Shown: positions 1-9,266 of the stretch, piece after piece
Position numbering within the stretch: position 1 is the first letter of the stretch
How the letters are laid out: each line of letters begins with the position of its first letter
DNA from: Geobacter sp. UBA1603
GTDB taxonomy: Bacteria; Desulfobacterota; Desulfuromonadia; Geobacterales; Pseudopelobacteraceae
DNA: 15,999 nucleotides
NCBI GenBank assembly: GCA_002322035.1
Contig: DCNF01000056.1
Coordinates: forward strand, 24,874 to 40,872
Direction of reading: 5' to 3'
The notes under the pieces: generated by a model
Database searches by the model: none
What the model was told of the DNA's origin: nothing
The model's input: the letters and a program-made list of their open reading frames with translations, nothing else
Program-made: the position numbers and the translations under genes

Positions 1-667
1 CCAGGATGTCGAGGGTTCCGCGTCCTGAATCGCCAGCTGATGTCGGCACCAGGACCGAGGCCAGCGAATACCGTTCGATCAGCCTGACGGCCGAACGGAC
101 CATCATGCCGGCGGCTTCGCGGGCCTTGAACTCTTCCAGGCGCCGGGCGAGCTGCACCTGCTGGTGGTAGATCCGGGCCTGGTCGAGCCGGTCGGCCACG
201 AAACCGATGAAATCGGCCAGAAGCGATTTGGCCCGGGCCGAGAGAATCTCTCCGGGATGGCCACTGTCTATGCAGAGTACGCCGATTGATTTTCCCAGAC
301 TGACGATCGGGGTGAGATAGCTTGAGCGGATGCCGAAGTCCCTGGCAAAGTCAGCGTCAGGATTTGCCGCCGGCGATTGCCCTGCCCGGAAATCCGCCGG
401 GTACTGGCTGACAAAAACGCTTGAAACCAGCGTATCACTGGAGCTGATCGGAAAGCTTGCTTCCCGGATGCGCCGGTCGCCCGGTCCGGTTGCCAGGGCG
501 CAGGTCAGGGTCCCCCGGGTCAGGTCTTCCAGATAGATCCTGATTCGTTCCGATTTTGAGAGCATCTGGGCGCCCTCGGTCAGGGCGTGCAGTAGTTCTC
601 CCTGGTTTTCCTTGCCATAGGCGGGTATTTTGGCTCGCAGGGCGTTCAGCAGGACATCCACCGGCAT
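1..667 (-). CDS. GAF-domain sensory/signalling protein, N-terminal part (truncated by window edge)
   Basis: The minus strand reads without interruption from an ATG at 667-665 to the window edge, giving 222 residues. Residues about 24-165 have the look of a GAF domain: a short helical start (ELLHALTEGAQ), strands such as RIYLEDLTRGTLTCALATG, and the typical closing strand GKSIGVLCIDSG near residues 125-136. A helix-rich linker (about 145-190) then leads into what could be a second GAF domain (LIERYSLASVLVPTSAG, residues 196-212). GAF domains bind small ligands or mediate dimerisation in cytoplasmic sensors. The output domain (kinase, cyclase, phosphatase or sigma-54 activator) lies beyond the edge and cannot be named. 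The start is supported by AGGAG eight bases upstream. The gene is transcribed away from the ABC-F gene. Confidence 0.75.
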   Translation of the reverse strand, partial: MPVDVLLNALRAKIPAYGKENQGELLHALTEGAQMLSKSERIRIYLEDLTRGTLTCALATGPGDRRIREASFPISSSDTLVSSVFVSQYPADFRAGQSPAANPDADFARDFGIRSSYLTPIVSLGKSIGVLCIDSGHPGEILSARAKSLLADFIGFVADRLDQARIYHQQVQLARRLEEFKAREAAGMMVRSAVRLIERYSLASVLVPTSAGDSGRGTLDIL

Positions 668-699
668 ATACACTCCTGTGTTGTAAAGTTACTCACCTA

Positions 700-728
700 A
701 CTCTATGCGCTTGCCGCCGGCCTGTCAA
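700..728 (-). promoter_or_regulatory. Sigma-70-type promoter for the GAF-protein gene
   Basis: On the minus strand a perfect TTGACA (728-723) is followed after 17 bases by TAGAGT (705-700), which matches TATAAT at four positions. Transcription would begin about 25 bases before the ATG at 667. This is a pattern match only. Confidence 0.5.
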
Positions 729-804
729 GCCGCCTTGCCGCTGTTGACAAGAATCGCCGTGTTTAGCACTGTCGGCGGCCTGAACGGAAATCGCTATTAA
801 CGGT

Positions 805-820
805 TGCCGGTAAACCGGCA
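805..820 (+). promoter_or_regulatory. Short perfect inverted repeat just before the ABC-F start
   Basis: TGCCGGT and ACCGGCA form a 7-bp perfect inverted repeat separated by two bases, ending 20 bases before the ATG at 841. It could be an operator, or in RNA a small hairpin close to the ribosome landing site; the minimal loop would open at least one pair. No clear Shine-Dalgarno sequence precedes the ATG, so translation control by this element is possible but unproven. Confidence 0.3.
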
Positions 821-840
821 TCGGTGGTACAAAGACAACC

Positions 841-2784
<1,944 letters not shown>

Positions 2785-2801
2785 ATAGCAGAATATTATG
2801 C

Positions 2802-2831
2802 TTGAATTGTGCCGCCCGAATCGGATAGCAT
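2802..2831 (+). promoter_or_regulatory. Possible promoter of the rhodanese gene
   Basis: TTGAAT (2802-2807) and TAGCAT (2826-2831) are separated by 18 bases, with four matches each to the sigma-70 boxes. They lie 28 bases before the rhodanese ATG. The match is modest, and read-through from the ABC-F gene is equally possible. Confidence 0.25.
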
Positions 2832-2858
2832 GGGTCAAAAGCCAAAGGATGGTGATCC

Positions 2859-3233
2859 ATGAAAGCGTTGGTATTTGTGCTGGCCCTGCTGGCTGGCATG
2901 CCTGCCCTGGCGTTGGCGGGAGCCCGTGACATAAGCTCCCGCGAGGCCAAGGCGTTGATCGAAAAAAACAAAGCGATCTACCTGCTTGATGTCAGAACCC
3001 AGCAGGAAAACAGTCAGGCCCGCCTGTCCGGTTCGGTCCTGATTCCGATCGACCAGTTTGAGCGGAGGGCCGGCGAGGTCCCTAAAAACCGGCCGGTTCT
3101 GGTGTATTGTGCTGTCGGCTCCCGATCAAAGCCTGTGGCCGAATTTCTCTCCCAGCGCGGCTACCGGGAGGTGTACAACATGACCGACGGCATCGTTGGC
3201 TGGTATCGCAACGGGTATCCGATCCAGCGCTAG
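2859..3233 (+). CDS. Exported single-domain rhodanese-like sulfurtransferase
   Basis: The protein has 124 residues. Residues 1-20 form a signal peptide (basic start, long hydrophobic core, ALALA before the likely cut near residue 20-21), so it probably acts in the periplasm. The rest is one rhodanese domain: the YLLDVRTQQE strand-loop, the HxGxhIPh-like region LSGSVLIPID (57-65), the catalytic cysteine C84 in the loop YCAVGSRS, and the closing DGIVGWYRNGYPI typical of this fold. Single-domain rhodaneses carry sulfur as a persulfide on the active-site cysteine; the donor and acceptor here are unknown. AAAGGAT lies about ten bases upstream of the ATG. The stop overlaps by four bases the end of the convergent small gene on the other strand. 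Confidence 0.9.
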   Translation: MKALVFVLALLAGMPALALAGARDISSREAKALIEKNKAIYLLDVRTQQENSQARLSGSVLIPIDQFERRAGEVPKNRPVLVYCAVGSRSKPVAEFLSQRGYREVYNMTDGIVGWYRNGYPIQR

Positions 3234-3409
3234 CTGTTGTACTCGTGACAGTACATCATCACCAGCTTTGCCCTGTTTTCAAGGCAGAGCGGGCAGAGTT
3301 CGCCAGCATCGTCCCACACTTCGACGGCCAGCCATTCACCCGCTTCGGCATAGTCTGAACGCGCTGCATTTTCATCGAATTCTTGAGCACACAGGCTGCA
3401 CATCTTCAC
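3230..3409 (-). CDS. Small four-cysteine (zinc-ribbon-like) protein
   Basis: A 59-residue frame starts with GTG at 3409-3407, whose bases overlap the TGA of the radical SAM gene (GTGA). GGAGGG lies eight bases before this GTG, a better position than for the ATG two codons downstream (3403-3401). The protein has two CxxC pairs about 32 residues apart (CSLC near the start and CPLC), plus a late Cys followed by His (YCHEY). The middle is acidic and rich in Trp/Glu. This pattern suggests a rubredoxin- or zinc-ribbon-type metal site. It does not match a named family that I recognise. The overlap implies translational coupling, so its job is likely linked to the radical SAM protein. It is convergent with, and overlaps, the rhodanese stop. 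Confidence 0.7.
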   Translation of the reverse strand: MKMCSLCAQEFDENAARSDYAEAGEWLAVEVWDDAGELCPLCLENRAKLVMMYCHEYNS

Positions 3410-5073
3410 TGGCCGGTCCCTCCGGTCTTGAACACGTTGTGGTACTCCCTCCGCAAAAGCTCGTCGTCGGCCGATTCGATCACGCTCCAGGGCAACACCT
3501 CGTCAAGGCCGATCGTCCGGTGCACGGAGCGGGCCGCATCGATGCCGCATGTTTTAAGGGCCCGGTTCAGCGATGCTCCGCTTGCCATCGCTTCAATCAC
3601 TGCCGACAGCCGGCGGTCTCCACGGGAAAGCAATGCCTGGAAATAAGCCGCACGAAGCCCCTCCACCTTAAGATTTACGTTTGCCAATTTCCTGAATGCG
3701 GATTCAAGATAACGGACCTTGCCTTCCAGAGAGGACAGTGACTCCATGCCGCACCACTGCAGGGGGGTGAACGGCTTGGGAATGAACGGGTTGACTGAAA
3801 GCGTAATCTCGCCGAGGCGCCGGTTGGCGCGGGCTCGCTCCACCACCCTCTCGCGGATTTCCTCAATCAGTCCGACCATCTCTTCCAGATCATCTCCGGT
3901 TTCGGTTGGCAGGCCGATGATGAAGTACAGTTTGAGGTTGAGTATATCGCGGGAAACCAGGAGATCACAGGCGTCCAGGATCTGCTGCCGGTTCAGGTTC
4001 TTGTGGATCAGGTCCCGCAGGCGTTGGGAAGGGCCTTCCGGTGCCAGTGAAATGGTGCGATGACCACTTGCCACTAACGCGTCCAGCATGGCGCTGTCAA
4101 GGCGGTCGAGCCGTAGTGAAGAGACGGAGACAGCACCTCCCTGTGACACAATATAGCTGCAGAGCCGACCAATATCATGGTGATCGGAGACCGCTGCCCC
4201 CACCAGGCCGATTTTGCTGCGATGGCGCAGCCCTTCATCGACCTCTGCCACCAGGGTTTCGTAAGGAATCTGGCGAAAACGGCCAAAGGTGAATCCCGAT
4301 GTGCAGAAACGGCAGCCACGGGGACAGCCGCGGCTGACCTCCATCAGATACATATCGCTGAATTCGGTTTCTTCAGTCAAAATGCGGGAGGATGCCGGTC
4401 GCTGGCTTCCGTCAAGCGAAGCCGATGCCCGCTGGACCGGGGCCGGGCACTCGTGGTGACGGTCATCGCAGCAGGCTGGCTGAAGGGACGGGACATAGAT
4501 TCCGGGTAAAGCTGCCGCACGGGCCAGCAACTCATTGCGCCTCACGGCACCGGCGGTTAAGAGGAGGTCAAGCAGCGGCGACAGGGCTCCTTCCGCCTCT
4601 CCAATACAGATCAGGTCAAGGAATTCGGCCACCGGCTCCGGGTTGATGGTGCAGGCTGCGCCGCCCGCCATTACCAGAGGGGCACCGGCATCCCGGCCGG
4701 CAGAGCGGCGCGGTATCCGGGCCAGATCGAGCAGCTGCAGGAGTGCCGGGTAATCCGGCTCAAATGAGATAGAAAAAGCAATGACATCGAAATCCGCCAG
4801 GGGCCGCTGGCTTTCCAGGGATAATAGCGGTGTCCCGGACTGGCGGTACTCGTCCAGTTCATCCCGTTCCGGCAGAAAAGCCCGCTCACAGGAAATACCG
4901 GGGTGGTCGTTCAGGAGGCGGTATACGGCCTGAAAGCCGAGGCTGCTCATGGCAATCCGGTAGCGGTTGGGGTAGACCAGGCAAACGGTCAGGCTGCCAC
5001 CCTGCTGCCGTCTGTCGAGGTGCTGCTCCCCTGCAAACCGTGCCCGGTATTTCTGGCGAATCTTCCAGGTCAT
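3406..5073 (-). CDS. Radical SAM protein with B12-binding-like N-terminal domain
   Basis: This 555-residue protein starts at MTWKIRQ; longer upstream starts would run deep into the cytochrome gene. Residues about 28-175 resemble the Rossmann-type B12-binding region that precedes many radical SAM domains (VCLVYPNRYRIAMSSLGFQ, MAGGAACTINPEP, LICIGEAEG), but no DxHxxG cobalamin-ligand motif is seen. The radical SAM core begins near 235 with the cluster motif C250-x3-C254-x2-C257 (SRGCPRGCRFC). It continues with ISLAPEGPSQRLR and LYFIIGLPTET, giving a typical partial TIM barrel to about 440, followed by a helical C-terminal region. It resembles the TIGR03960-type radical SAM family of unknown function. 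It would make a 5'-deoxyadenosyl radical; its substrate is unknown. The gap to the cytochrome stop is 13 bases and its own stop overlaps the small cysteine gene, so the three probably form one transcript. Confidence 0.85.
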   Translation of the reverse strand: MTWKIRQKYRARFAGEQHLDRRQQGGSLTVCLVYPNRYRIAMSSLGFQAVYRLLNDHPGISCERAFLPERDELDEYRQSGTPLLSLESQRPLADFDVIAFSISFEPDYPALLQLLDLARIPRRSAGRDAGAPLVMAGGAACTINPEPVAEFLDLICIGEAEGALSPLLDLLLTAGAVRRNELLARAAALPGIYVPSLQPACCDDRHHECPAPVQRASASLDGSQRPASSRILTEETEFSDMYLMEVSRGCPRGCRFCTSGFTFGRFRQIPYETLVAEVDEGLRHRSKIGLVGAAVSDHHDIGRLCSYIVSQGGAVSVSSLRLDRLDSAMLDALVASGHRTISLAPEGPSQRLRDLIHKNLNRQQILDACDLLVSRDILNLKLYFIIGLPTETGDDLEEMVGLIEEIRERVVERARANRRLGEITLSVNPFIPKPFTPLQWCGMESLSSLEGKVRYLESAFRKLANVNLKVEGLRAAYFQALLSRGDRRLSAVIEAMASGASLNRALKTCGIDAARSVHRTIGLDEVLPWSVIESADDELLRREYHNVFKTGGTGQ

Positions 5074-5086
5074 TGAACAGGTTGAT

Positions 5087-6445
5087 TCATGGCTGTGCTG
5101 ATGGCGCCGGAGGGACAGTCCTTGCAGCAGTGGCCACCGCCACCGGAGCAACGCCGGGGAGCCCAAGACGGGCGGTAAATGAAGCGGGGGCCGATTGATA
5201 GAACAGCTGGGCAGATATGAGGAATGGCCCCTTGAAGCCGGCGGTTGTTTCAATCAGATACGGCTCATCCCGGACTTCACCGGCGTTCAGGCGGTTATCG
5301 AATGCGAGTGATGCCGCATCGTAAAATGAATGTACCGGGACACCGGAGTGATTATTGAAAACCGCCCGGTACAGACGGGTTGCGTCCGGGATATGCGGAC
5401 CCAGCAGCGTGCGGTCATTAGGGGCGCGCCCGGAAACCCCGTAATCAGGGTTTCCCGGACTGTCTGCTGCCAGACGGAACGGGACCGGCCTGCCGCTGGA
5501 ATCGCTCACGCTAACCTGCAGCCACATGAAGCGCAGGTCGGAACTGCCGGACGGCATGCGATGTCCGGCTCTCTGGTTGTTGACGGCGATGCTGAACGGC
5601 ATGCGACCACCGGCATCAAGCCGTCCCTCCCCGCGGATTTCAAGGCGTATGGCCCCCTCAAGCTGGGTATTATTGTGAGCGCCGGGGAAATTGTGCGAGT
5701 AGAGCTTGGCATAGTCGGAACGAGCCATGTTCCGATCGCCGAAACCGATGAAGTTGAGGTGGGCGGCCGCCCCTTTTTCATATTCGCCATGCCGGTCTTT
5801 GAGAAATCCCTGCCTGCTCATGTGGCATTCCTGACAGGTGATCCGCTCTGCCGCAAAGCTGCTGGCCTTCCATTCGCTGAAGGTTGCCTTGACCGGAACA
5901 CCCTGCTGATTGGAAGCATTATGGCAGGGGCCGCAGAACTCGCTGATTTCGTACCAGCCGGAATACTCTGAATGGTGATTATTGACCATAAGCGGTCCCT
6001 GCTTTTTACCGGACCGATTCTGCTGATAATCCCCGTTTGGCAGGTAACCGGCAAGGGTGTGGCAGAAATCACAGCTCACCCCGGTTTCCAGTGCCCTGGT
6101 TTCTGCGGCGGTCTGCAATAAACCGGTGTTGTTCATGAATACGACCGGAGCATGGCAGGCGATGCAGCGCCTGGCCTCTTTCCTGAACGCCGGTTCACGA
6201 AGCGCCCGGGGGACCACTTCTTTGAAATACTGGGCCTGAAAAAGCGGGTTGGTGAATGCCTGGGCATGTTCGGATGTTTCATACTGCCGGTAGATATGAT
6301 CATGGCAGCTGCGGCACCCTGAAGAATGCTCGTAAGGATAAAAAAGACGGGGCTCCGGAGCGACGCTGGTCACATGCGTGGTCTGGCCGGTTGTGCAGGA
6401 CATGAGCACAAGGACGCACCCTATCTGAAAAAATCGTGAAATCAT
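5087..6445 (-). CDS. Five-heme lipoprotein cytochrome c (c554-like)
   Basis: The protein has 452 residues. Residues 1-17 form an export signal with a plausible lipobox ending in C17 (VLMSC), so it is probably membrane-anchored through a lipid and faces the periplasm or cell surface. Five CxxCH heme-attachment motifs are visible: C44-H48, C94-H98, C125-H129, C171-H175 and C204-H208. Extra histidines between them (for example HH at 157-158) could be distal ligands. The region after about residue 250 has no heme motif and looks like a beta-rich domain (FSIAVNNQRAGHRMPSGSSD), ending in a Pro/Ala-rich tail. The heme half resembles the cytochrome c554 family. It likely carries electrons in the envelope; the partner is unknown. 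The Shine-Dalgarno is weak (GGAT). It is first in a probable operon with the radical SAM gene. Confidence 0.9.
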   Translation of the reverse strand: MISRFFQIGCVLVLMSCTTGQTTHVTSVAPEPRLFYPYEHSSGCRSCHDHIYRQYETSEHAQAFTNPLFQAQYFKEVVPRALREPAFRKEARRCIACHAPVVFMNNTGLLQTAAETRALETGVSCDFCHTLAGYLPNGDYQQNRSGKKQGPLMVNNHHSEYSGWYEISEFCGPCHNASNQQGVPVKATFSEWKASSFAAERITCQECHMSRQGFLKDRHGEYEKGAAAHLNFIGFGDRNMARSDYAKLYSHNFPGAHNNTQLEGAIRLEIRGEGRLDAGGRMPFSIAVNNQRAGHRMPSGSSDLRFMWLQVSVSDSSGRPVPFRLAADSPGNPDYGVSGRAPNDRTLLGPHIPDATRLYRAVFNNHSGVPVHSFYDAASLAFDNRLNAGEVRDEPYLIETTAGFKGPFLISAQLFYQSAPASFTARLGLPGVAPVAVATAARTVPPAPSAQP

Positions 6446-6493
6446 GGCAATAAATCCAAATTCTTATCCCAACCAACTCAATAGCGACCCGTC

Positions 6494-6506
6494 TTTAGCC
6501 GCTAAA
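6494..6506. promoter_or_regulatory. Perfect inverted repeat TTTAGC-C-GCTAAA upstream of the cytochrome gene
   Basis: A 6-bp perfect inverted repeat with a one-base centre lies about 50 bases before the cytochrome ATG, inside the 6446-6680 intergenic region. It is a candidate operator. I found no convincing promoter boxes beside it. Confidence 0.25.
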
Positions 6507-6629
6507 CGTACATGCGCGTGACCACTCCGAGTTGATTCAGTGTGCGTCGCCTTGAGATCCTCTTTGATAGGGAATCGAAACAACCCCCCTCTTGTTGATC
6601 AGTGTACCAAAATCACCACCTGTTGCAGC

Positions 6630-6657
6630 AAAAAAAAACGCCGCACAGGGCGGCGTT
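6630..6657 (-). terminator. sfrA: Rho-independent terminator of the sfrBA operon
   Basis: AACGCCGC (6637-6644) and GCGGCGTT (6650-6657) form an 8-bp perfect stem with a five-base loop. On the minus strand the stem is followed by a run of nine T residues (A tract at 6630-6638 on the plus strand). It sits 23 bases after the sfrA stop. Confidence 0.9.
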
Positions 6658-6680
6658 TATGGTTTCTGACGGCTCAGGCG

Positions 6681-9227
6681 TCAGGCTTTGGCAAGCGAAC
6701 CGGCACCGGAGAGTACTCCATCACCGAAATTCGAAGGCACAAAGAGTGTCCCCGGGGCGACGGCCGAAGAAATCCGCACGGGCAATGTTTTTGAACCGGT
6801 GTCGGTTGACAGGGTAACCTGGTCTCCCTGGGAGACTCCGACATTCTGGGCATCGCTCGGGTTGATCTCAAGATACCTGCCGGGAGCAACCAGATTGTTA
6901 CTGGCCGACCAGGTGGTGTAGCTGCCGTTGTGGCGCTGAATCGGAGCGCAGACCAGGGTAAACGGTTTGCCAGACGGTGCCGGCTCGGACGGTAGAAGCG
7001 GACGGCAGGCGGCCGGAGCCGCTGCGCGGTTTTTGATCCGCCCCATACGGCAGCCGGCATGGTCACAGGTCTCGGTGTAGAGCTTTGTCAGGCGGGTTAT
7101 TTCGTGGTGCAACTCCTCACTGCCCTGTACGGCAATCGGCGCGACCGGGGCAACCAGGCTAAACAGCTTCTGAAGGATCTCTGCGTCGTTTTTTGCTTCA
7201 CCGGCCGGTGCAACCGCACGGGAGAAACACTGTACACGGTTGTCGACAGCAGTGAATGAGCCGGATTTCTCGGCAGCGGTGGCTGCCGGCAGGAACACAT
7301 GGGCCAGTTTCGCCGTCTCGGACGGGAACAGATCCTGAACCACCAGCAGGTCCAGCTTTTTCAGCGCATTCAAAACTCTGCCGCGGTCGGGCATGAACTG
7401 CAGCGGGTCGCTTCCCATCACATAGAGGGCCTTAATCTCACCCTTCTCAATCCCATCGATGATGCCAAAGAGGTCTTTCCCCGGAGCGGCGGGAACGGCG
7501 CAGTTCCAGGCGTCGCCGAATTCAGAAACATGGCCGTAGGCGTGGTAGCCGGGGAGATACTCCGGGCAGACGCCCATGTCGAGCATCCCCTGGGTGTTGT
7601 TCTTCTCGTCGAGCGGGTAGATGCCGACGCCATTCTCACCGGTAGCACCAGTCAATAGCGCCAGGTTGACGCAGCCGGTAACGGCATTTTTCATATCGGC
7701 GGAGCGGATGATGCCGCTGCCGTAGATCACCGCCGTGCTGCCGCCGGCGCAGGCCAAGGCTGCTGCTTCGCGGATCTTCGCCTCAGGTATTCCGGTAGCC
7801 TGGGTTATTTTCTCGAATGAGAGGGCATCAAGCGATGATTTCAGCGTATCGGAGCCGGCGGCTCCCGCCCCTGCCTCAATCAACGCCTTGTTGAGTCCGG
7901 CCACCAGCCAGGCTTCACTGCCCGGCTTGTACTGCAGGTAGGCATTGGCATATTTGGCAGTGGAGGAAAGGCGCGGAAAGGCCATAACGACCTTGGCGTT
8001 GTTTTTGGTGGATGCCTGAATCATCTTATAGGCATAGCCGGGTGATTCACCTTTCAGGTCAGCGCCGATCACCACAACGGCAGTGGCTTTCTCGATGGCG
8101 TTCATGTCGCGGGTCCCGCCGCTGTAGCCGAGCATCTCGTACTGGATGATCTGTGACGGCAGGAAGCCGAGGCGCGCTTCGGAGTCGATGCTGTTGGTGC
8201 CGACCGCTCCGCGGAGGAACTTCTGGAAGAGGTAGCTCTCCTCGTTGGTTACACGGGGTGATCCGATTCCGGCCACGGCATTCCCGCCGTTTGCAGCGAC
8301 GATCTCCTTCAGAGTGCCGGCAACGGTTGCCAGCGCTTTGTCCCAGCCGGCCTTTTCGCCAGCCACCAACGGTGAAGTGATCCGCTCCGGGGAGTTGAAG
8401 GCGGCGTAGCCGAAGCGGCCATTGATGCAGAGGATGCCGCGGTTATAGGTGTCGTCGCCGCTCGTGACTCGCTCTACACGGCCGTTGGCGCTGTGGTAGT
8501 CGATCTGGCAGCCGGACGAGCAGAAGGTGCAGACTGAGGGTGTGACGTTAAAGGTCCAGGGGCGCCCCTTGAACTTGAACGGCTTGCTGATCAGGGTGCC
8601 GGTGGGGCAGACGTTGATGCAGTTGCCACAGAAATCGCAGTCGAGCGGTTCGCCGCTGACGGTGTCGATGATGGTACGGTCGCCCCGGTCGACAATTTCG
8701 ATCGCTTCCCGGCCGACAACTTCCCGGCAGACCTTAACGCATTTCTCACAGAGGACACAGCGGTTCGGGTCGCTCTCCAGCAGTTTCCAGTCGTAGCGGA
8801 TCGGAAGGCGCTCCAGGTCGGCTGCATAGCGGTTACGGTCCACCTCGTGGGCGTAGATGATGTCCTGCAGGTCACATTCACCGGCGGCGTCGCAGACCGG
8901 GCAGTCGAGAGGATGGTTGACCAGCAGCAGTTCCAGCGTTTTCTGACGGGCAGCTATAATCTCCGGCGAGGTTGTGGTGACGGTAATTCCGTCCTTGACC
9001 GGAGTGTTGCAGGCGGTCATCAGGCGGTCGATACCTTCCACCGCCACGACACAGATACGGCAGGCGCCGGTGGTGGAAACCTTTTTCAGCCAGCAGAGGG
9101 TCGGGATCTTTATGCCCAGTTCCGCTGCCGCTTCGAGGATGGTTGCCCCGACAGGCACGGTTACCTGTCTGCCGTCAATGGTCAGTGTTGCCGTGGTCTT
9201 TTTCTCGCTGGACTCTGTGTGTGCCAT
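6681..9227 (-). CDS. sfrA: NADPH-dependent Fe(III)/viologen oxidoreductase, alpha subunit SfrA
   Basis: This 848-residue protein has the NuoG/formate-dehydrogenase-alpha layout. A plant-type [2Fe-2S] domain has C45, C56, C59 and C73. A His-Cys cluster region has H105, C109, C112 and C118. Two [4Fe-4S] sets follow (C157/160/163/167 and C197/200/203/207), then a fourth cluster (C233/236/240/267) and a molybdopterin-oxidoreductase-like domain to the end. Where catalytic relatives carry Cys or Sec after the GTN..D..AR strand, this protein has G354 (ARLGF), so classical Mo ligation is unlikely. Length and partner match Geobacter SfrA, part of a soluble cytoplasmic complex purified as an Fe(III) reductase and later linked to acetate metabolism and NADPH turnover. 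GGAGAT lies about nine bases before the ATG. It follows sfrB by 39 bases and is closed by a terminator. Confidence 0.9.
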   Translation of the reverse strand: MAHTESSEKKTTATLTIDGRQVTVPVGATILEAAAELGIKIPTLCWLKKVSTTGACRICVVAVEGIDRLMTACNTPVKDGITVTTTSPEIIAARQKTLELLLVNHPLDCPVCDAAGECDLQDIIYAHEVDRNRYAADLERLPIRYDWKLLESDPNRCVLCEKCVKVCREVVGREAIEIVDRGDRTIIDTVSGEPLDCDFCGNCINVCPTGTLISKPFKFKGRPWTFNVTPSVCTFCSSGCQIDYHSANGRVERVTSGDDTYNRGILCINGRFGYAAFNSPERITSPLVAGEKAGWDKALATVAGTLKEIVAANGGNAVAGIGSPRVTNEESYLFQKFLRGAVGTNSIDSEARLGFLPSQIIQYEMLGYSGGTRDMNAIEKATAVVVIGADLKGESPGYAYKMIQASTKNNAKVVMAFPRLSSTAKYANAYLQYKPGSEAWLVAGLNKALIEAGAGAAGSDTLKSSLDALSFEKITQATGIPEAKIREAAALACAGGSTAVIYGSGIIRSADMKNAVTGCVNLALLTGATGENGVGIYPLDEKNNTQGMLDMGVCPEYLPGYHAYGHVSEFGDAWNCAVPAAPGKDLFGIIDGIEKGEIKALYVMGSDPLQFMPDRGRVLNALKKLDLLVVQDLFPSETAKLAHVFLPAATAAEKSGSFTAVDNRVQCFSRAVAPAGEAKNDAEILQKLFSLVAPVAPIAVQGSEELHHEITRLTKLYTETCDHAGCRMGRIKNRAAAPAACRPLLPSEPAPSGKPFTLVCAPIQRHNGSYTTWSASNNLVAPGRYLEINPSDAQNVGVSQGDQVTLSTDTGSKTLPVRISSAVAPGTLFVPSNFGDGVLSGAGSLAKA

Positions 9228-9266
9228 GCTTTTATATCTCCATCAATCGTAAGTTCTCTGCGGGTG

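Noticed and set aside
744..749. A perfect TTGACA on the plus strand as promoter of the ABC-F gene
   Set aside because: No acceptable -10 box lies 16-18 bases downstream.
5074..5253. A 60-residue N-terminal extension of the radical SAM protein
   Set aside because: It lies inside the cytochrome gene in another frame and is a Pro/Arg/His-rich shadow; family-like sequence begins at MTWKIRQ.
6745..6760. GTGTCCCCGGGG in sfrA, resembling part of the boundary repeat
   Set aside because: It is inside conserved coding sequence, lacks the AATTAAGTAAG head, and is explained by GC-rich codons.
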